Source: Schizochytrium sp. TIO01
Lineage: Eukaryota > Sar > Bigyra > Thraustochytrida > Thraustochytriidae
DNA length: 64,000 nt
Direction of reading: 5' to 3'
NCBI GenBank assembly: GCA_004764695.1
Contig: SMSO01000014.1
Span: 4,370,845 to 4,434,844 of the forward strand
Shown here in pieces: positions 41,448 to 52,163 of the stretch. The notes below the pieces were generated by a model, which did no database searches, was not told the DNA's origin, and was given only the letters and a program-made list of their open reading frames with translations. The position numbers were made by a program, and so were the translations under genes. Position 1 is the first letter of the stretch; every line of letters begins with the position of its first letter.

Positions 41448-43550
41448 ATGATGCAACGAAGCCCTCGTAAGACCAGCAAAGGAATTTTCAGAGATCAGAG
41501 CGGCAGTGTCAGCTTGAGGGATGGAAAAACTGACGAACGAGAGGAGACGAATTTTCCCAAATCTGAAAAGCCTGCGAAAGGGGTGCAACGAAAGGAGGGA
41601 CAACTAAAAAATGACTCATCTAATCACACAAAAGAGGACAACAATAAAACAATCAATAGGGATGATCGAGATGGAGACCAAGACAAGCCGACGAAACGAC
41701 GAGGAATTGTCGCAACACAATTTGAAGATGTTCTTGGGGAAGAACGCAAATTGTTATTGCCTTTTCGTACTGATATGATAACGGAAGAAGCTCTGGCGTA
41801 TGCCATGGAGGAAGGTGATTTCCAGAAACGCTACGAACTCAAAGAAGCCAAAGTTAATTACAATCTCCAGAAGAATCGTACTGCCATCGTTCACTTCGAA
41901 GAAACAACGCATACAAAACCGGATGAACTAATTGCAGAGCTTGTGCGTCGAAGTACTGCTAGACGAGCAGCCTTGGCTCGCATCACGAAGGCATCAGTCA
42001 ATATTGATGACGATGAAGACGGTTTAGAAGACAGCCCTCCTGTGTTACTGGATGTTGCAGATGCAGATGGCAAACCTCAGCAATATGTTTTCGGTAGTCT
42101 CCAAATGAGCGATGGGTCATTTTATATGGGTAGTGCATCCCGTAATCTGAGTCAGCGCATGGATAAGAAGATTAAATTTGAACGAAAGCAAGTGGCAATT
42201 ATCCCTAAGACAGAAAAGGTCATTTACAGTGGATGGACAGTCAAGCGAATTGTTTCTCGTAAGCGGGCCATTGCATCGATGCTCGAGTCGAAAATCCAGA
42301 CGATCGCCTCTGCTTCTCCAGAGGATATATATAAAAGTATGCCAAAGTCTCCCAAATCACCGATTAACTCGCCGGCATCACAAAATGGACGTGTTTCCGG
42401 AAATTCGGATGTTAAGCCGTTTGAACAAAGACATTGGAATCAAATGCAGCTTGATTTAATTGGTAAGTCCAGAGAAGAGCAACTCCAAATGCTACGCATC
42501 GCAGTCAAAGAAGCGCATGCGGCGGTCAAGGCTGCCGAGCAAGCTGCTGAGGGGGTCTTAAGAACTGTCGCTTACAAGGGTAATAATGGATTCAAAGGGC
42601 CTTCTGACTCCGTAAATGCGAAATATCTTCGTCGCAAGTCTGTCTCTGTGAACTTTCACAACCCCCTTCCTGAACGGCATGTACACCATCCTGCCTTACA
42701 ACATGATCCCCGTGTAAAACAAGCAAAGTCGCCGAAGACAATAGAGAAAGGCAAGTCTGTTAAAAAGGCGTCTGCAAGTCAGCGATCTACGCAAATGATT
42801 AGACAAAAAGTTCGTGATCTAAACGAGGCAGAACAGCATAGTCTTGTTCGAAACAAATCAAACTTGTCTAAATATACAAATACAACAGGAGCTGCCAGTG
42901 TGTTTTTTGAAGCAATACGCGTGGAGAAAACAAGACCTGACTATGTTACAGAGCTAGAAATGGCAAATTACCTATCAAAGGACCAGGGAGAAATGTGTGT
43001 TTGCGAAGCTAGCTCTCCAGGCTCTGTATATTCCGTCAATGAGTCTCTTTTTGACTCAAAAAACCCATACAGAATTAAAACGACTGTGAATAATCGACAA
43101 AATCCAGAGAATTGGATTGAAGCTGCGTTACATTGCAGAGGTATGAATATCAAACGCAATGAAGGCTTCTCTTCTATGAATCGCCAGCCTGCACGCCCTC
43201 AAACCGCCCCCGCAAGAAGAACGGGTGCTCCATACAGCTCTCGCGCTTTCTACGACAAAGCCAAAGAGCATCGGAGACCTGTTTCTGCACGCCCTGGCTT
43301 TCATGATTATTTGCGCGCACAAAGCAAATGCCCTCGGTCCTGGCATCGAATTTGCCGCCAAGCTAAGCTTAAATCAAAAAGTGAAGACATACCACAAACA
43401 ACACCCCTGAAGACACCACAAACAAATGATCCAGGAAAATCGCCTGTCATGCAGGAAGTTGTGAATGCGAGAGTGGAAGATCATATTGCAGCAATTCAGA
43501 GAATTATTCATCATTCTGCAGCACCGGGCAAGTATGCCTTGGTTTCCTGA
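41448..43550 (+). CDS. Basic unknown protein with cytoskeleton-like SAR/TAP motifs
   Basis: A 700-residue Lys/Arg-rich intronless protein of no recognised family. It has a disordered charged N-terminus (DNNKTINRDDRDGDQDKPTK), a helical section around residues 100-190 (EERKLLLPFRTDMITEEALA), an Ala/Glu helix (VKEAHAAVKAAEQAAEGVL), and a C-terminal part with RPQTAPARRTG and RRPVSARPGF. Motifs of this 'RPxTAP / RPxSAR' type are common in axonemal and microtubule-associated proteins, so a flagellar or cytoskeletal role is a plausible but weak inference. There is no membrane segment, signal peptide or catalytic motif. The frame begins with a TTG seven codons earlier; the first ATG is used, and two consecutive ATGs occur there. 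Confidence 0.7.
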   Translation: MMQRSPRKTSKGIFRDQSGSVSLRDGKTDEREETNFPKSEKPAKGVQRKEGQLKNDSSNHTKEDNNKTINRDDRDGDQDKPTKRRGIVATQFEDVLGEERKLLLPFRTDMITEEALAYAMEEGDFQKRYELKEAKVNYNLQKNRTAIVHFEETTHTKPDELIAELVRRSTARRAALARITKASVNIDDDEDGLEDSPPVLLDVADADGKPQQYVFGSLQMSDGSFYMGSASRNLSQRMDKKIKFERKQVAIIPKTEKVIYSGWTVKRIVSRKRAIASMLESKIQTIASASPEDIYKSMPKSPKSPINSPASQNGRVSGNSDVKPFEQRHWNQMQLDLIGKSREEQLQMLRIAVKEAHAAVKAAEQAAEGVLRTVAYKGNNGFKGPSDSVNAKYLRRKSVSVNFHNPLPERHVHHPALQHDPRVKQAKSPKTIEKGKSVKKASASQRSTQMIRQKVRDLNEAEQHSLVRNKSNLSKYTNTTGAASVFFEAIRVEKTRPDYVTELEMANYLSKDQGEMCVCEASSPGSVYSVNESLFDSKNPYRIKTTVNNRQNPENWIEAALHCRGMNIKRNEGFSSMNRQPARPQTAPARRTGAPYSSRAFYDKAKEHRRPVSARPGFHDYLRAQSKCPRSWHRICRQAKLKSKSEDIPQTTPLKTPQTNDPGKSPVMQEVVNARVEDHIAAIQRIIHHSAAPGKYALVS

Positions 43551-43707
43551 ATACCTCACCAAATATCCTAAATTATCATATTCGTAAAAAAAAAAAACAC
43601 TGTACCTGCCTTCTTATTCTCACTTGTTGTTCATGAGATACAATCACTATGGTTTCCATCAAATGCATATTTACTTTTTAAGTTCTTTGATTGATCTATC
43701 ATACAAT

Positions 43708-46700
43708 TTATGTGAGCTTGGCGCGTTTATTATCATGCTCGGCTTTAAACGCCTCGAGTTCTGCTTCGAGAGCTCGTCGACGCTTTTTTTCCTCTCTGTT
43801 CTTAGCATACAAGCCATCAACAACTTGAACTACTTCTTTCAGAGAATTTCGAGCGGCATCTCGTTTGACCTTAGCTCTTGCTGCAGATGCACGGGCTACA
43901 CCAAGCTCAGCACTAAATTTACTCTGGTTCAGACGCAACTCTGCGTTTGCATCAGTGAGTCTTTTCTTGTAGCGAGCCTTTTCCATCTTGAGCTTTGTAT
44001 TCTTTTTGATTAAAAGTTGCACACGAGCTTCAAGTGATGCAAGAGTCTCTTTCATGTCTTCAGCATCTTTTACGGCTTTATTGCGCATCATCACCTGAGC
44101 TACGTGTTGAGGAATATCATATTGTGAGAGAAAGTGGTGGCTTGTTCGCGGAGGGGTTTGATGAGCTTGCATATTTCCTGGCGGTACAACTGGAGGGGCT
44201 TGTTGAACTGATGATTCATAAAGATGAGCAAATGGGGCCGGTACTATAGGATCTTGAGTATCATAAGCTGGACGAGAATGGGAGACTTGTTTTTGTCGGG
44301 CGGGCTCCTTCCTGCTGATTTTAATAGGTTGTTGCGGTTGCAGCGGCTGTCGTTGCGGTGCGTGTAGTTGTGATGATTGTCGTTTTGATACTTGTTGCTG
44401 TGGTAGCTGGTGATGTTCCTGCTCTAGTGGGCGCGTTTGCGTTGGGTGCTGCTGTATGGGTTGCCGTTGTGGTGATTGATCTAGATCTAATTGGTGTTCT
44501 TGGGTTGGGTATTGTTGCGGTGGTTGTTCTTGCTCGTGCTCATCTCGTTGCAGTTTGTGTTGCTGCCCGTGCTCCTCCTGAGATGGATGATGTTGTGCCT
44601 GTTGTTGCAACACTTGGTGTTGTGGCAATTGCTTTTTTGACGCTTGTTTTTGCGGAGGTTGCTGCTGAGGCAATTGTTTCTTGGAAGACTTTTGTGATTT
44701 ATGTTGCGGCGGTTGCTGCGGCAGCGGTTGTTTCTCAGAAGCTTTTTGTTGTGTTTGTTGCGGTGGTTGCTGATGAGGCAATTGTTTCTTGGAAGACTTT
44801 TGTGATTTATGTTGCGGCGGTTGCTGCGGCAGCGGTTGTTTCTCAGAAGCTTTTTGTTGTGTTTGTTGCGGTGGTTGCTGATGAGGCAATTGTTCCTTGG
44901 AAGCTTTTTGCGATTTATGTTGCGGTGGTTGCTGCGGCAGCGGTTGTTTCTCGGAAGCGTTTTGTTGTGTTTGTTGCGGCCGTTGCTGCTGAGGCGATTG
45001 TTTCTCGGAAGCTTTTTGCGATTTATGTTGCGGTGATCGCTGCTGCAGCGATTGTTTCTCAGAAGCTTTTTGTTGTGTTTGTTGCGGTGGTTGCTGCTGC
45101 ACAGATTGCTTCTCAGAAGATTTTTGTTGTGTTTGTTGCGGTTGAGATGATTGCGATGGACGCTGTCGCGACTCTTGTTGCGATGTTTGTTGCTTTGGTT
45201 CTTGCATTTCTGCATTTTCTTCCTCATCACTGCTATCACTATCAAACGCTCCACCTGCGTACATATAATCATCATCACCAGGGACGGCTTCCGGAGGCAT
45301 TGGAATATCCGAGAGATCTCCAGGTTTCTCTAGAGTCTGTTCAACTGGAGTTGTTCCGGTTATGGAAGGAGACATCGAAATAGCAGCTGGAGTATTGCTT
45401 ACGCTACCTTCATGTGCTGTAGACGTTGCTCTAGAAGTGAAATAAGAAGTGATTTTTGTCGAACCGTCTTCTGGCACAGTTGAGGATGCTACCCGATTAG
45501 TCGTTGGTACAGATGCAATGCGGCTGTCAGATAAACCCTGCACTGGAGCCGGGATATTTGAAGGCGAAAAAGAGTTGGTAGAGTATGGGATTTGATCATT
45601 GGGCCCTAAGTTGTGGCTTCCGAAACCTGGTTGGAGATTCTGCTGCAAAGCATCCATAGACATCATCTGACTAATGTCAGATGAACCATAGTATGAACCG
45701 AATTGTTGCATATACTCATTGTAGTTGATGCAATTGTTCAGTGTAGGCGATTGATAATTATGTCCAGGGGTTTGTCGTGGTAATGGCGAATTCATCTGCG
45801 CATAATAGTCAGAAAGCCCCTCATCTGCTGAAGAAGCAACCGTCATATTAGCTCTAGCCAAGATCTGCTTTATGGCATTCCTATTGGTTGTCATAGCTCC
45901 AGCTTCTATTTGTGCTGATATGTTCTGAGCATGAGGAAGTCCTTCGCGTGAGGAGTGAGCATGTTGTTGGTATTGTTGTTGGTAAAGCTGCTGGTAATGC
46001 TGCTGGTAAAGCTGCTGGTAATGCTGCTGGTATTGCTGCTGGTATTGCTGCTGGTATTGCTGCTGGTATTGCTGCTGGTATTGCTGCTGATATTGTTGTG
46101 GATGATGATGCTGTTGCTGCTGGTATTGTTGTATTAGGGTTCCCGTTGACAATCCTGGAGTAGAGCTATCTTGCTGACGAAACAAACGATTCATAGCAGC
46201 ATTCTGAGCCTCTTGACACAGACGCGAGTAAAGAATCAAAAACTCTTCAAGTACAGAGTCGCATACTTTAGTATCCTCCTGCCAGTCACTTGTAAGTGTT
46301 GCAAGAGTTTTTGCCACAGCTACAACAAACAAAGGCATGCTCGTAAACACTCCTCCATTGTTGTCGTTTTGTGAGACCGTGAAGCCCCTCGCTCGGACCT
46401 GAGGCAATGTAATCAAATATTTGATCCCTTCTTTCATTTCTTCCGGAGATATGGGGCATGATATGATTTGGCGGAGTGTCTCGAAATGGTTGGGGTTCAT
46501 CAAAGTAAGACATACAGCACCACCAATTGGCAACTGATTACTCATGTGCAAAAGCTCGATGAGGATAGACTCAACATTTTCTGTAGCAAGGGACGATTGT
46601 CCGAATCCTCCTACACTTTCTGCTGGACCAAGATTTTGAGAACCAGAGGCACCATGAGTGCCTGACACTGGAGAGGGTGATGCAGTACAAACAGTAGCAG

Positions 46701-49104
46701 TAGGCTTTGCCTCCGGTGCAGGTTGCGAATTGTTGAGATCCAAACCTTGAAAGATACCATCCTCAAGCTGTTCGCCCATGTTTTCTGACCAAGATGACGA
46801 AAGGGCTGATACTGCTCGCGTACGACTCCCAGACGCATGAGAGGACCCTGGTCCTTTGACTAATCCAACACCCTCTAAAAGACCGGTTAGAGAAGAATTG
46901 TCATCTCCTGCCAGACTAGAAATCTGTGAGAATGATCGGTTCCGAGGCACTGACGCCGGTCCTGTAATGCGTACTTCATCGTATGAAGACGCCGTGCGTG
47001 CAGCACTTGACTTGGGCTTAGCAGCGGATGAATGGTCAACATTCGCCTCTGTACTAGACGAAGTCTCTTCTGAAATCGGGTCGAGGCGAGTAGGGCAATC
47101 TCCACCATCATGGTTGCTATCTCTATCGATATCTTTGATCGGCGATGAACAAGGTCCAGGGGAATCTTTCGTGGCTGCGTCTATTCTGCTTTGAGACTGC
47201 AGTCCAGAGGCCGATCCTACAGATTGCGGGGCTGACAATGGCGTGTTATTACTTGGTTCCTCCTCACCGTCGTTTCTGCCATGGTCATTTGCGGTCTTGG
47301 CGCTTCGAAGCCGCCTCCGGATAGTGTCCGGTGGGCTATCAAGCCGAATCTTTTTCCCTGGAGAATTCGAGGGTGGGGCTGTGCTTGTGCTTTTGAAGGG
47401 TAAAGTTCCAATGGATTGAGGCTCGTTCAAATCTGCTTTGTCAACATCTTGCTTAGAAGCGTGATCAACATTATTTTTCTCTTCGACAATTTCTTTTTGA
47501 GAAGGTTTTGGTGTCTGATCATTATCCTTTTTGTTAGGCAATGTCTTCTGCTGGCCGTCTAGATGTTCCTCATCAATGTCCATCTTGTTGCTCTGGTCTA
47601 AAGAATGGCTGGCCAAATCTGAATGAATATTACCATGAACAGATCGTTGTGGTCTCTGGGAAGGCATTTCATCTATTAAGGTAGTTGTCTTTTCATAGTC
47701 CTTTGTGCCTTGATTCGTGCGTGGTGAAGCATGAATCTTCTGTGGTGAAACCTGCTGGTCATTGCTATCAGAAGACTTGACATCCTCTAAGCTGGTTTTG
47801 TCTTGAGATAATTGCATTTGGGAAGTAGACAGGCTCTGCTCTGGAGATTTGAAGCGGGGCGATCGCCTTTTCACTTTGGCAGGATTTGAGTGAGCCCTGC
47901 CTTGACGTGATGGCGTCTCGAGATTTCGGTGATCTTTGTGCTCTGCATCATCCTGATAGCCATCTGAATTCCAATTATCTTCTTGATCATTCTGGTGGTC
48001 ATCTGAATCTCTGCTGTCTTCTTGTTGGTCCTCATCAGCACTCATTTGTTGAGCATCATTAGCATCATGAACAACATATTGATTATGAGCGGCCTGCTCC
48101 TCCCTTTCTGTTTCATCAGGTAGATGTAGTAATGGTTGGCCAAGAGATGAAGACGACGATGATCTCGAGGGCTGGCTCCAGGTAGTCCTGTTAAATGATT
48201 GAGGGGCCTGATCTCCACGCGAATTTGCAGACCCTCTGAAGGAGACTCGTTCTCTTCTCTGAGATGTTGGGGTTGAGGTACGTGCAAGTTCATACTGACT
48301 TATCTTTGATAACTTTTGATATTGTAACTTCTTGGAGTAGTCTAATTGTGGGTCTCTTGGCCAATAACTGTCCTTGGAACTAAGATCTTTCACAGCATCT
48401 AAATTACTCCTCTTTTGATACTCCAAACTGGACGTTTTCACTTTAGCGTGGTGCGGTTTAGGAAGTTGATCAGGAACTACCAGTGTCCATTTATTTCCCT
48501 GCGAGTCTGTAAAGATATCGTCTTCGACTGACGTATGTACTCCAACTAGATACCTTGTATCCATCTGGATTTTCTTGCCGCCTTTGCGCCTGAATAGATC
48601 TACTTCAAAATGTCCTCTCCAAATCCTCGGTCTAGAACGTTTGTTGATTTCATCTTCCTGAATGCCGAGATAGAAGCACCACCGATTTCTCAAGAACGGT
48701 ATCATTTCTTGATACGGTGTTGTCGGTTTCGCAACAGGTCGTGGTAAGCTTACATTCCCCGCTAAAACGTGATCAATAGGGCAGTAATACCTGCTCGCTT
48801 CGCACGATTTCCACCCGCACATACAGTTAACAACATCACTAGAGCCGCAGATCATCGCTGAAGGTCCAAAGCCGCCAAGGTCTAGTACAGCATCAGATTT
48901 CTTAGGCGCTGGTTTCGCATGTGACCTGTTCCTTTTCGGGGCTGTGTCTAGAGGGGCGTTTGTGAGAGTTGATTTCTTTCTCCTCTTTTGAGCATGCGAG
49001 GGCAACGTTGACAACTCCAACACCGCCGCGGTTGAAGGTGTATCGCTGGCTTGGACCACCGCGGCATTGCATGCCAGGGCAGTCAGGTCTTCATCGTCCT
49101 CCAT
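43708..49104 (-). CDS. 1798-residue Gln-rich nuclear-type coiled-coil protein
   Basis: One exon. Residues about 85-240 form the only compact region: a Cys cluster (NCMCGWKSCEASRYYC, possible Zn site), then PFLRNRWCFYLGIQEDEI and a strand-rich stretch (IWRGHFEVDLFRRKGGKK). A long Ser/Asp/Gln-rich disordered region follows, then a YQQQ repeat (about residues 995-1048), a helical segment, a Gln/Pro repeat array (about 1315-1490) and a basic C-terminal coiled coil of about 120 residues (SLEARVQLLIKKNTKLKMEK) ending DNKRAKLT. Basic KRRKK/KR clusters suggest nuclear localisation. Q-rich tracts plus a coiled coil resemble transcriptional coactivators or prion-like scaffolds; no specific family was recognised. 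The ATG is clear. A 37-codon upstream ORF lies on the same strand in the leader. Confidence 0.72.
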   Translation of the reverse strand: MEDDEDLTALACNAAVVQASDTPSTAAVLELSTLPSHAQKRRKKSTLTNAPLDTAPKRNRSHAKPAPKKSDAVLDLGGFGPSAMICGSSDVVNCMCGWKSCEASRYYCPIDHVLAGNVSLPRPVAKPTTPYQEMIPFLRNRWCFYLGIQEDEINKRSRPRIWRGHFEVDLFRRKGGKKIQMDTRYLVGVHTSVEDDIFTDSQGNKWTLVVPDQLPKPHHAKVKTSSLEYQKRSNLDAVKDLSSKDSYWPRDPQLDYSKKLQYQKLSKISQYELARTSTPTSQRRERVSFRGSANSRGDQAPQSFNRTTWSQPSRSSSSSSLGQPLLHLPDETEREEQAAHNQYVVHDANDAQQMSADEDQQEDSRDSDDHQNDQEDNWNSDGYQDDAEHKDHRNLETPSRQGRAHSNPAKVKRRSPRFKSPEQSLSTSQMQLSQDKTSLEDVKSSDSNDQQVSPQKIHASPRTNQGTKDYEKTTTLIDEMPSQRPQRSVHGNIHSDLASHSLDQSNKMDIDEEHLDGQQKTLPNKKDNDQTPKPSQKEIVEEKNNVDHASKQDVDKADLNEPQSIGTLPFKSTSTAPPSNSPGKKIRLDSPPDTIRRRLRSAKTANDHGRNDGEEEPSNNTPLSAPQSVGSASGLQSQSRIDAATKDSPGPCSSPIKDIDRDSNHDGGDCPTRLDPISEETSSSTEANVDHSSAAKPKSSAARTASSYDEVRITGPASVPRNRSFSQISSLAGDDNSSLTGLLEGVGLVKGPGSSHASGSRTRAVSALSSSWSENMGEQLEDGIFQGLDLNNSQPAPEAKPTATVCTASPSPVSGTHGASGSQNLGPAESVGGFGQSSLATENVESILIELLHMSNQLPIGGAVCLTLMNPNHFETLRQIISCPISPEEMKEGIKYLITLPQVRARGFTVSQNDNNGGVFTSMPLFVVAVAKTLATLTSDWQEDTKVCDSVLEEFLILYSRLCQEAQNAAMNRLFRQQDSSTPGLSTGTLIQQYQQQQHHHPQQYQQQYQQQYQQQYQQQYQQQYQQHYQQLYQQHYQQLYQQQYQQHAHSSREGLPHAQNISAQIEAGAMTTNRNAIKQILARANMTVASSADEGLSDYYAQMNSPLPRQTPGHNYQSPTLNNCINYNEYMQQFGSYYGSSDISQMMSMDALQQNLQPGFGSHNLGPNDQIPYSTNSFSPSNIPAPVQGLSDSRIASVPTTNRVASSTVPEDGSTKITSYFTSRATSTAHEGSVSNTPAAISMSPSITGTTPVEQTLEKPGDLSDIPMPPEAVPGDDDYMYAGGAFDSDSSDEEENAEMQEPKQQTSQQESRQRPSQSSQPQQTQQKSSEKQSVQQQPPQQTQQKASEKQSLQQRSPQHKSQKASEKQSPQQQRPQQTQQNASEKQPLPQQPPQHKSQKASKEQLPHQQPPQQTQQKASEKQPLPQQPPQHKSQKSSKKQLPHQQPPQQTQQKASEKQPLPQQPPQHKSQKSSKKQLPQQQPPQKQASKKQLPQHQVLQQQAQHHPSQEEHGQQHKLQRDEHEQEQPPQQYPTQEHQLDLDQSPQRQPIQQHPTQTRPLEQEHHQLPQQQVSKRQSSQLHAPQRQPLQPQQPIKISRKEPARQKQVSHSRPAYDTQDPIVPAPFAHLYESSVQQAPPVVPPGNMQAHQTPPRTSHHFLSQYDIPQHVAQVMMRNKAVKDAEDMKETLASLEARVQLLIKKNTKLKMEKARYKKRLTDANAELRLNQSKFSAELGVARASAARAKVKRDAARNSLKEVVQVVDGLYAKNREEKKRRRALEAELEAFKAEHDNKRAKLT
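44630..45160 (-). repeat. 108-bp tandem repeat encoding 36-residue Gln/Pro units
   Basis: Copies of a unit such as QQTQQKASEKQPLPQQPPQH plus KSQKSSKKQL. The central three or four copies are nearly identical and the outer ones diverged, the pattern of ongoing unequal exchange. Confidence 0.9.
45963..46125 (-). repeat. 12-bp tandem repeat encoding YQQQ
   Basis: About a dozen copies of a 12-bp unit (CAATACCAGCAG on the coding strand) give a Tyr-Gln3 tract with occasional His or Leu replacements. Confidence 0.92.
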
Positions 49105-49277
49105 CGCTCCGAGAGTTTGAGTTTGAGTTCTGCCATCAATTTCAATTCTTCACGAGCAATCGCCACTCGTGTCAATTGTGGCATTTGTGCTTCCTTCATT
49201 CTAATCAATTTCGTACGTGTTTCTACAATCTAAGATGTCTCTAGATTAGCTCCTCGTTTGTTTGTTTGTGTACCAAA

Positions 49278-49391
49278 TCAGGCGTGAAGTGCAGGCTCCC
49301 GTAGGCTCTCCAGGATAACCGACGCATTGTCACTGGCGCCACTGAGAAGCGGCATTATTCTGTTGGCTTCGCAGTTAGGTTGGAATTGCAT
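49278..49391 (-). other. Upstream ORF or small exon in the leader of the Gln-rich protein gene
   Basis: A 37-codon ATG frame ending 174 bp before the main ATG on the same strand. Its translation is protein-like (CEANRIMPLLSGASDNASVI, then LESLREPALHA). It could be a regulatory uORF, a microprotein, or the end of a separate gene. Confidence 0.35.
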
Positions 49392-50705
49392 GAGTGGTGA
49401 GTCTACTAGGAAGGAAGGAAGGAAGGAAGGAAGCTTTCATTCATTCCAGATACATTGAGTCCACTAAAATAGACCCTTTTTAGAATAGGTCTGCCTTGTT
49501 CCATATCCCAAGTTCTCTATTCTTGTCTAGCTTTTAGCCTATATATTTTATTTTGTTCAACTATTTTTTTAATAAAAATAGTTTCGGACAGCCTCAAATT
49601 TTCGTTAAGGGTGACCAGAACTTCATGAGCATAACACTTAATTGGTCTCGGGTCATTTCGCCTGAGAGACGATTTTATTGAGAGGGTTTGTAATTGAAGA
49701 CGCACAGGACGAGTCTCTGATAAGTGCAGTAGTATTAATTGTCGAAGCGATTTTGTAGCAGTGTGGTGGTTATTGTAAGATTTTGTGGGGTTGCTGACAC
49801 TGAAGAGGTCTGATTGATTGGTGGTTTCTGCGCATTGGGTGCTGTCGCAAAACATGGAGGACCATGTAATGAATAGCTTTAAAAAAAAGAAGATGTTCAA
49901 AATAATGGGGGTGTTGGCTGTTCTCTAGCACTAGTAGGCTATTGCATCTCAAGTCATAATACTCACAGGCCGTCAGAAAGCATCAGCATTGGAAAAGACT
50001 AATTTTGGAGAAACCGTGCCTTGATTTGAGGCGCAGTTTCAGCAAATGCTTTGACAGTGTCGCCTTTTACTATCCTTGGACACTATCCTTTGAAACTCAA
50101 AAGACAACAATAGGAACTGTTTCTGGGATAATAATAATAATAACAATGATGATGAGGGATTGAAGCTGTCGATCATCCTTGTATCAATCCAGTTCGACAT
50201 CTCTTTGCTTTCTCGTTCAACTATAGATATCACCCACGCAGGAGAATGTGCATTAAAGCCGGTTGGTTTATTCTATCGCTTTCTATGGTAGACAGGATGC
50301 CCCTTCTACGTATCTTTGCCTGTTCAGCAGCGGCCAGTAGCTCGACGACGGGTAGAAAGATTCATAAAACTACTTTGATCAGAAGAGGTTAAATTTAGAG
50401 ATCGTGGGAAAGAGGACCAACATCAGAAGCAGAGTCTGTTTCATAACTTTAAAAATAGAGAGGGATCAGGGAATTGCGCGCACAAAGTATTAGCTTTAAC
50501 AGCTTATAGTTGCGTTGTAGATGGACGCATAGCGCGCAATATTGTGCAGTAAGTTGCTGCATGTTCAGCTAAATATATGACCTCAGAGTAAAGGATTTGT
50601 ATGCAATAGATATATAGATAGATGTGTTCGACGTAGGGCAAAAACGATCTTGCGATTTCGTTTCGCTAAGCAAAAAGCTTATTCTGATTTACAATCACGA
50701 AATAG
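49392..50705. other. Intergenic region
   Basis: Between the Gln-rich gene and the PSI-domain gene. It contains an AAGG microsatellite at 49409-49433 and a TAATAATAA patch near 50130. Minus-strand frames of 127 and 64 codons at 49517-50233 lack ATG starts or good composition. No RNA gene was seen. Confidence 0.5.
49409..49433. repeat. (AAGG)n microsatellite
   Basis: Six perfect AAGG units. Confidence 0.9.
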
Positions 50706-51257
50706 CTATGCTTTGGCGAAGAGAATTTCGTGGATATCTTGTGGGGCTTGCGTGCGAGTATGGGTCGCAGACACTTCCGGCATTGTTGCAGCGGATGATG
50801 TGGGCGAAGAAGCGGGCGTTGAAGAAGTTGCCTTTGCAGTCTCTGCACGAACTCTTGCATCACCTTGACTGGCCTCTGGCATGCGCTCAGCATCTTCGTC
50901 GCTTAGCTTCGAGGGTGCGTACAGTCGAACAAGATACCAAATAAAAAGAAGAACTCCAACCAAAAATACAAAACCAAGAACGATCGGGAGAATGAGAATC
51001 TCTCCGTTGTGATTACCATACATGCAGTCGAGACGACTGTTGTAGGATTGCCAGCTAAGAGTCGTGGGGCTACACTCCCCACTCGAATCAGACAAGCAAT
51101 ATGAAGATTCTGAGGAATTGTCTTCTTGCGCAGCACACCAGGTGAACCCTGATTTCACGCACTGTGTGCATTCATCTGCCACAGCAGAGCCTACCACCAC
51201 GGCCACAGTGCAGCAGCGGAGCCATATACTGCGACTCTTCGTCTGGATTTCCCTCAT
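50706..51257 (-). CDS. Small type I membrane protein with PSI-like Cys domain
   Basis: A 183-residue protein. A signal peptide (SIWLRCCTVAVVVGSAVA) precedes a short extracellular domain with six to eight Cys in a PSI-like pattern (CTQCVKSGFTWCAAQEDNSS, then SYCLSDSSGEC and a final DC). One membrane helix (ILPIVLGFVFLVGVLLFIWYL) follows, and then a Ser/Thr/Ala/Pro-rich cytosolic tail of about 75 residues. PSI domains are small disulfide-rich modules found in plexins, integrins and PTTG1IP-like proteins; the single-domain type I layout here is closest to the PTTG1IP type. The function is unknown. The first ATG (MREIQTKS) is used; the frame is open a little further upstream but only from a TTG. 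Confidence 0.7.
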   Translation of the reverse strand: MREIQTKSRSIWLRCCTVAVVVGSAVADECTQCVKSGFTWCAAQEDNSSESSYCLSDSSGECSPTTLSWQSYNSRLDCMYGNHNGEILILPIVLGFVFLVGVLLFIWYLVRLYAPSKLSDEDAERMPEASQGDARVRAETAKATSSTPASSPTSSAATMPEVSATHTRTQAPQDIHEILFAKA

Positions 51258-52163
51258 GCTTTTTATATTTTGGTTTTGCTGAAGAATCAATCAGAGTCAA
51301 TCTCCCCAGGACTTCCCAGTCCAGCACAAACTCAAATTCCAAAGGTCAAGTCAATCGATCGTTGTGCGCGATCCTAGCAAGTGCTTGAGTACGCCACTTA
51401 TGAGCTATCGCCCAACAGAGTACACGTGGGTCAGTGGTGCCTTTGATGCGTCACCCGTGTGTAAATTTCTCCCTCTCCAATTTCTGTTTCTTCGTTACTG
51501 GGGTCAACTTCGCGAGTGTATTGTACCACCCTGCTGCTTCGGTCTCCTGCCGTTTCGTTTCGCTTTGCTGTCGCACTAGTAGCAAACTAGCAAGAGCACT
51601 GACAGCGCTCGCCGCAAACCGTGCCCAAAGTAACCTCAGCCGAGCTGTGAAGTGCCGCGCACACGACACTGCGATTCGGATTTGCTGTCCCCAGGACTCA
51701 TGATTTTAGCAGTTCTTCAATCCAGCACGATTCTTTTTATTTTGAAGAAAAGTATTCTCTTGTCAACTTAATTGAACAAATGCAAATCTTAATTTTGATT
51801 TGTTTTCTTCATATTTTAAAACAAAGTATGAATACAAGGCAGTAGTACAAGTAAATAATAGTAAAAATACTACTAAAATGATTTATATAACATTTCCAGT
51901 GTTTTTCTTTAATAATAATATTACTCATATAGATATATAGAGTAGAGCTAACTGTACTTTTCTTATAACTTCGTTTACATTTTATTTTATTAAAAAAAAA
52001 AAAAAAAAAAAAGTAATTAAAAAAGTAATTAAAATAACCTGAGGAAGTAAAGTCCCAGAATGAATTCCAACCAGCTTTGGCCTTGAAAGCCGCGTGGGTA
52101 ACATGAACCTTCTCTATACGGGCGTATCACGCTTCATCAATAACAAGGCACCCGACTTACTAG
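51258..52163. other. Intergenic region
   Basis: AT-rich sequence with a 21-nt poly(A) run at 51992-52012 followed by GTAATTAAAA repeats. I see no gene. Confidence 0.55.

Noticed and set aside
44358-45383. 341-codon plus-strand open frame rich in Val/Ala/Leu
   Set aside because: It is the antisense of the Gln/Pro repeat array; reverse-complemented CAG/CAA repeats give stop-free hydrophobic frames.
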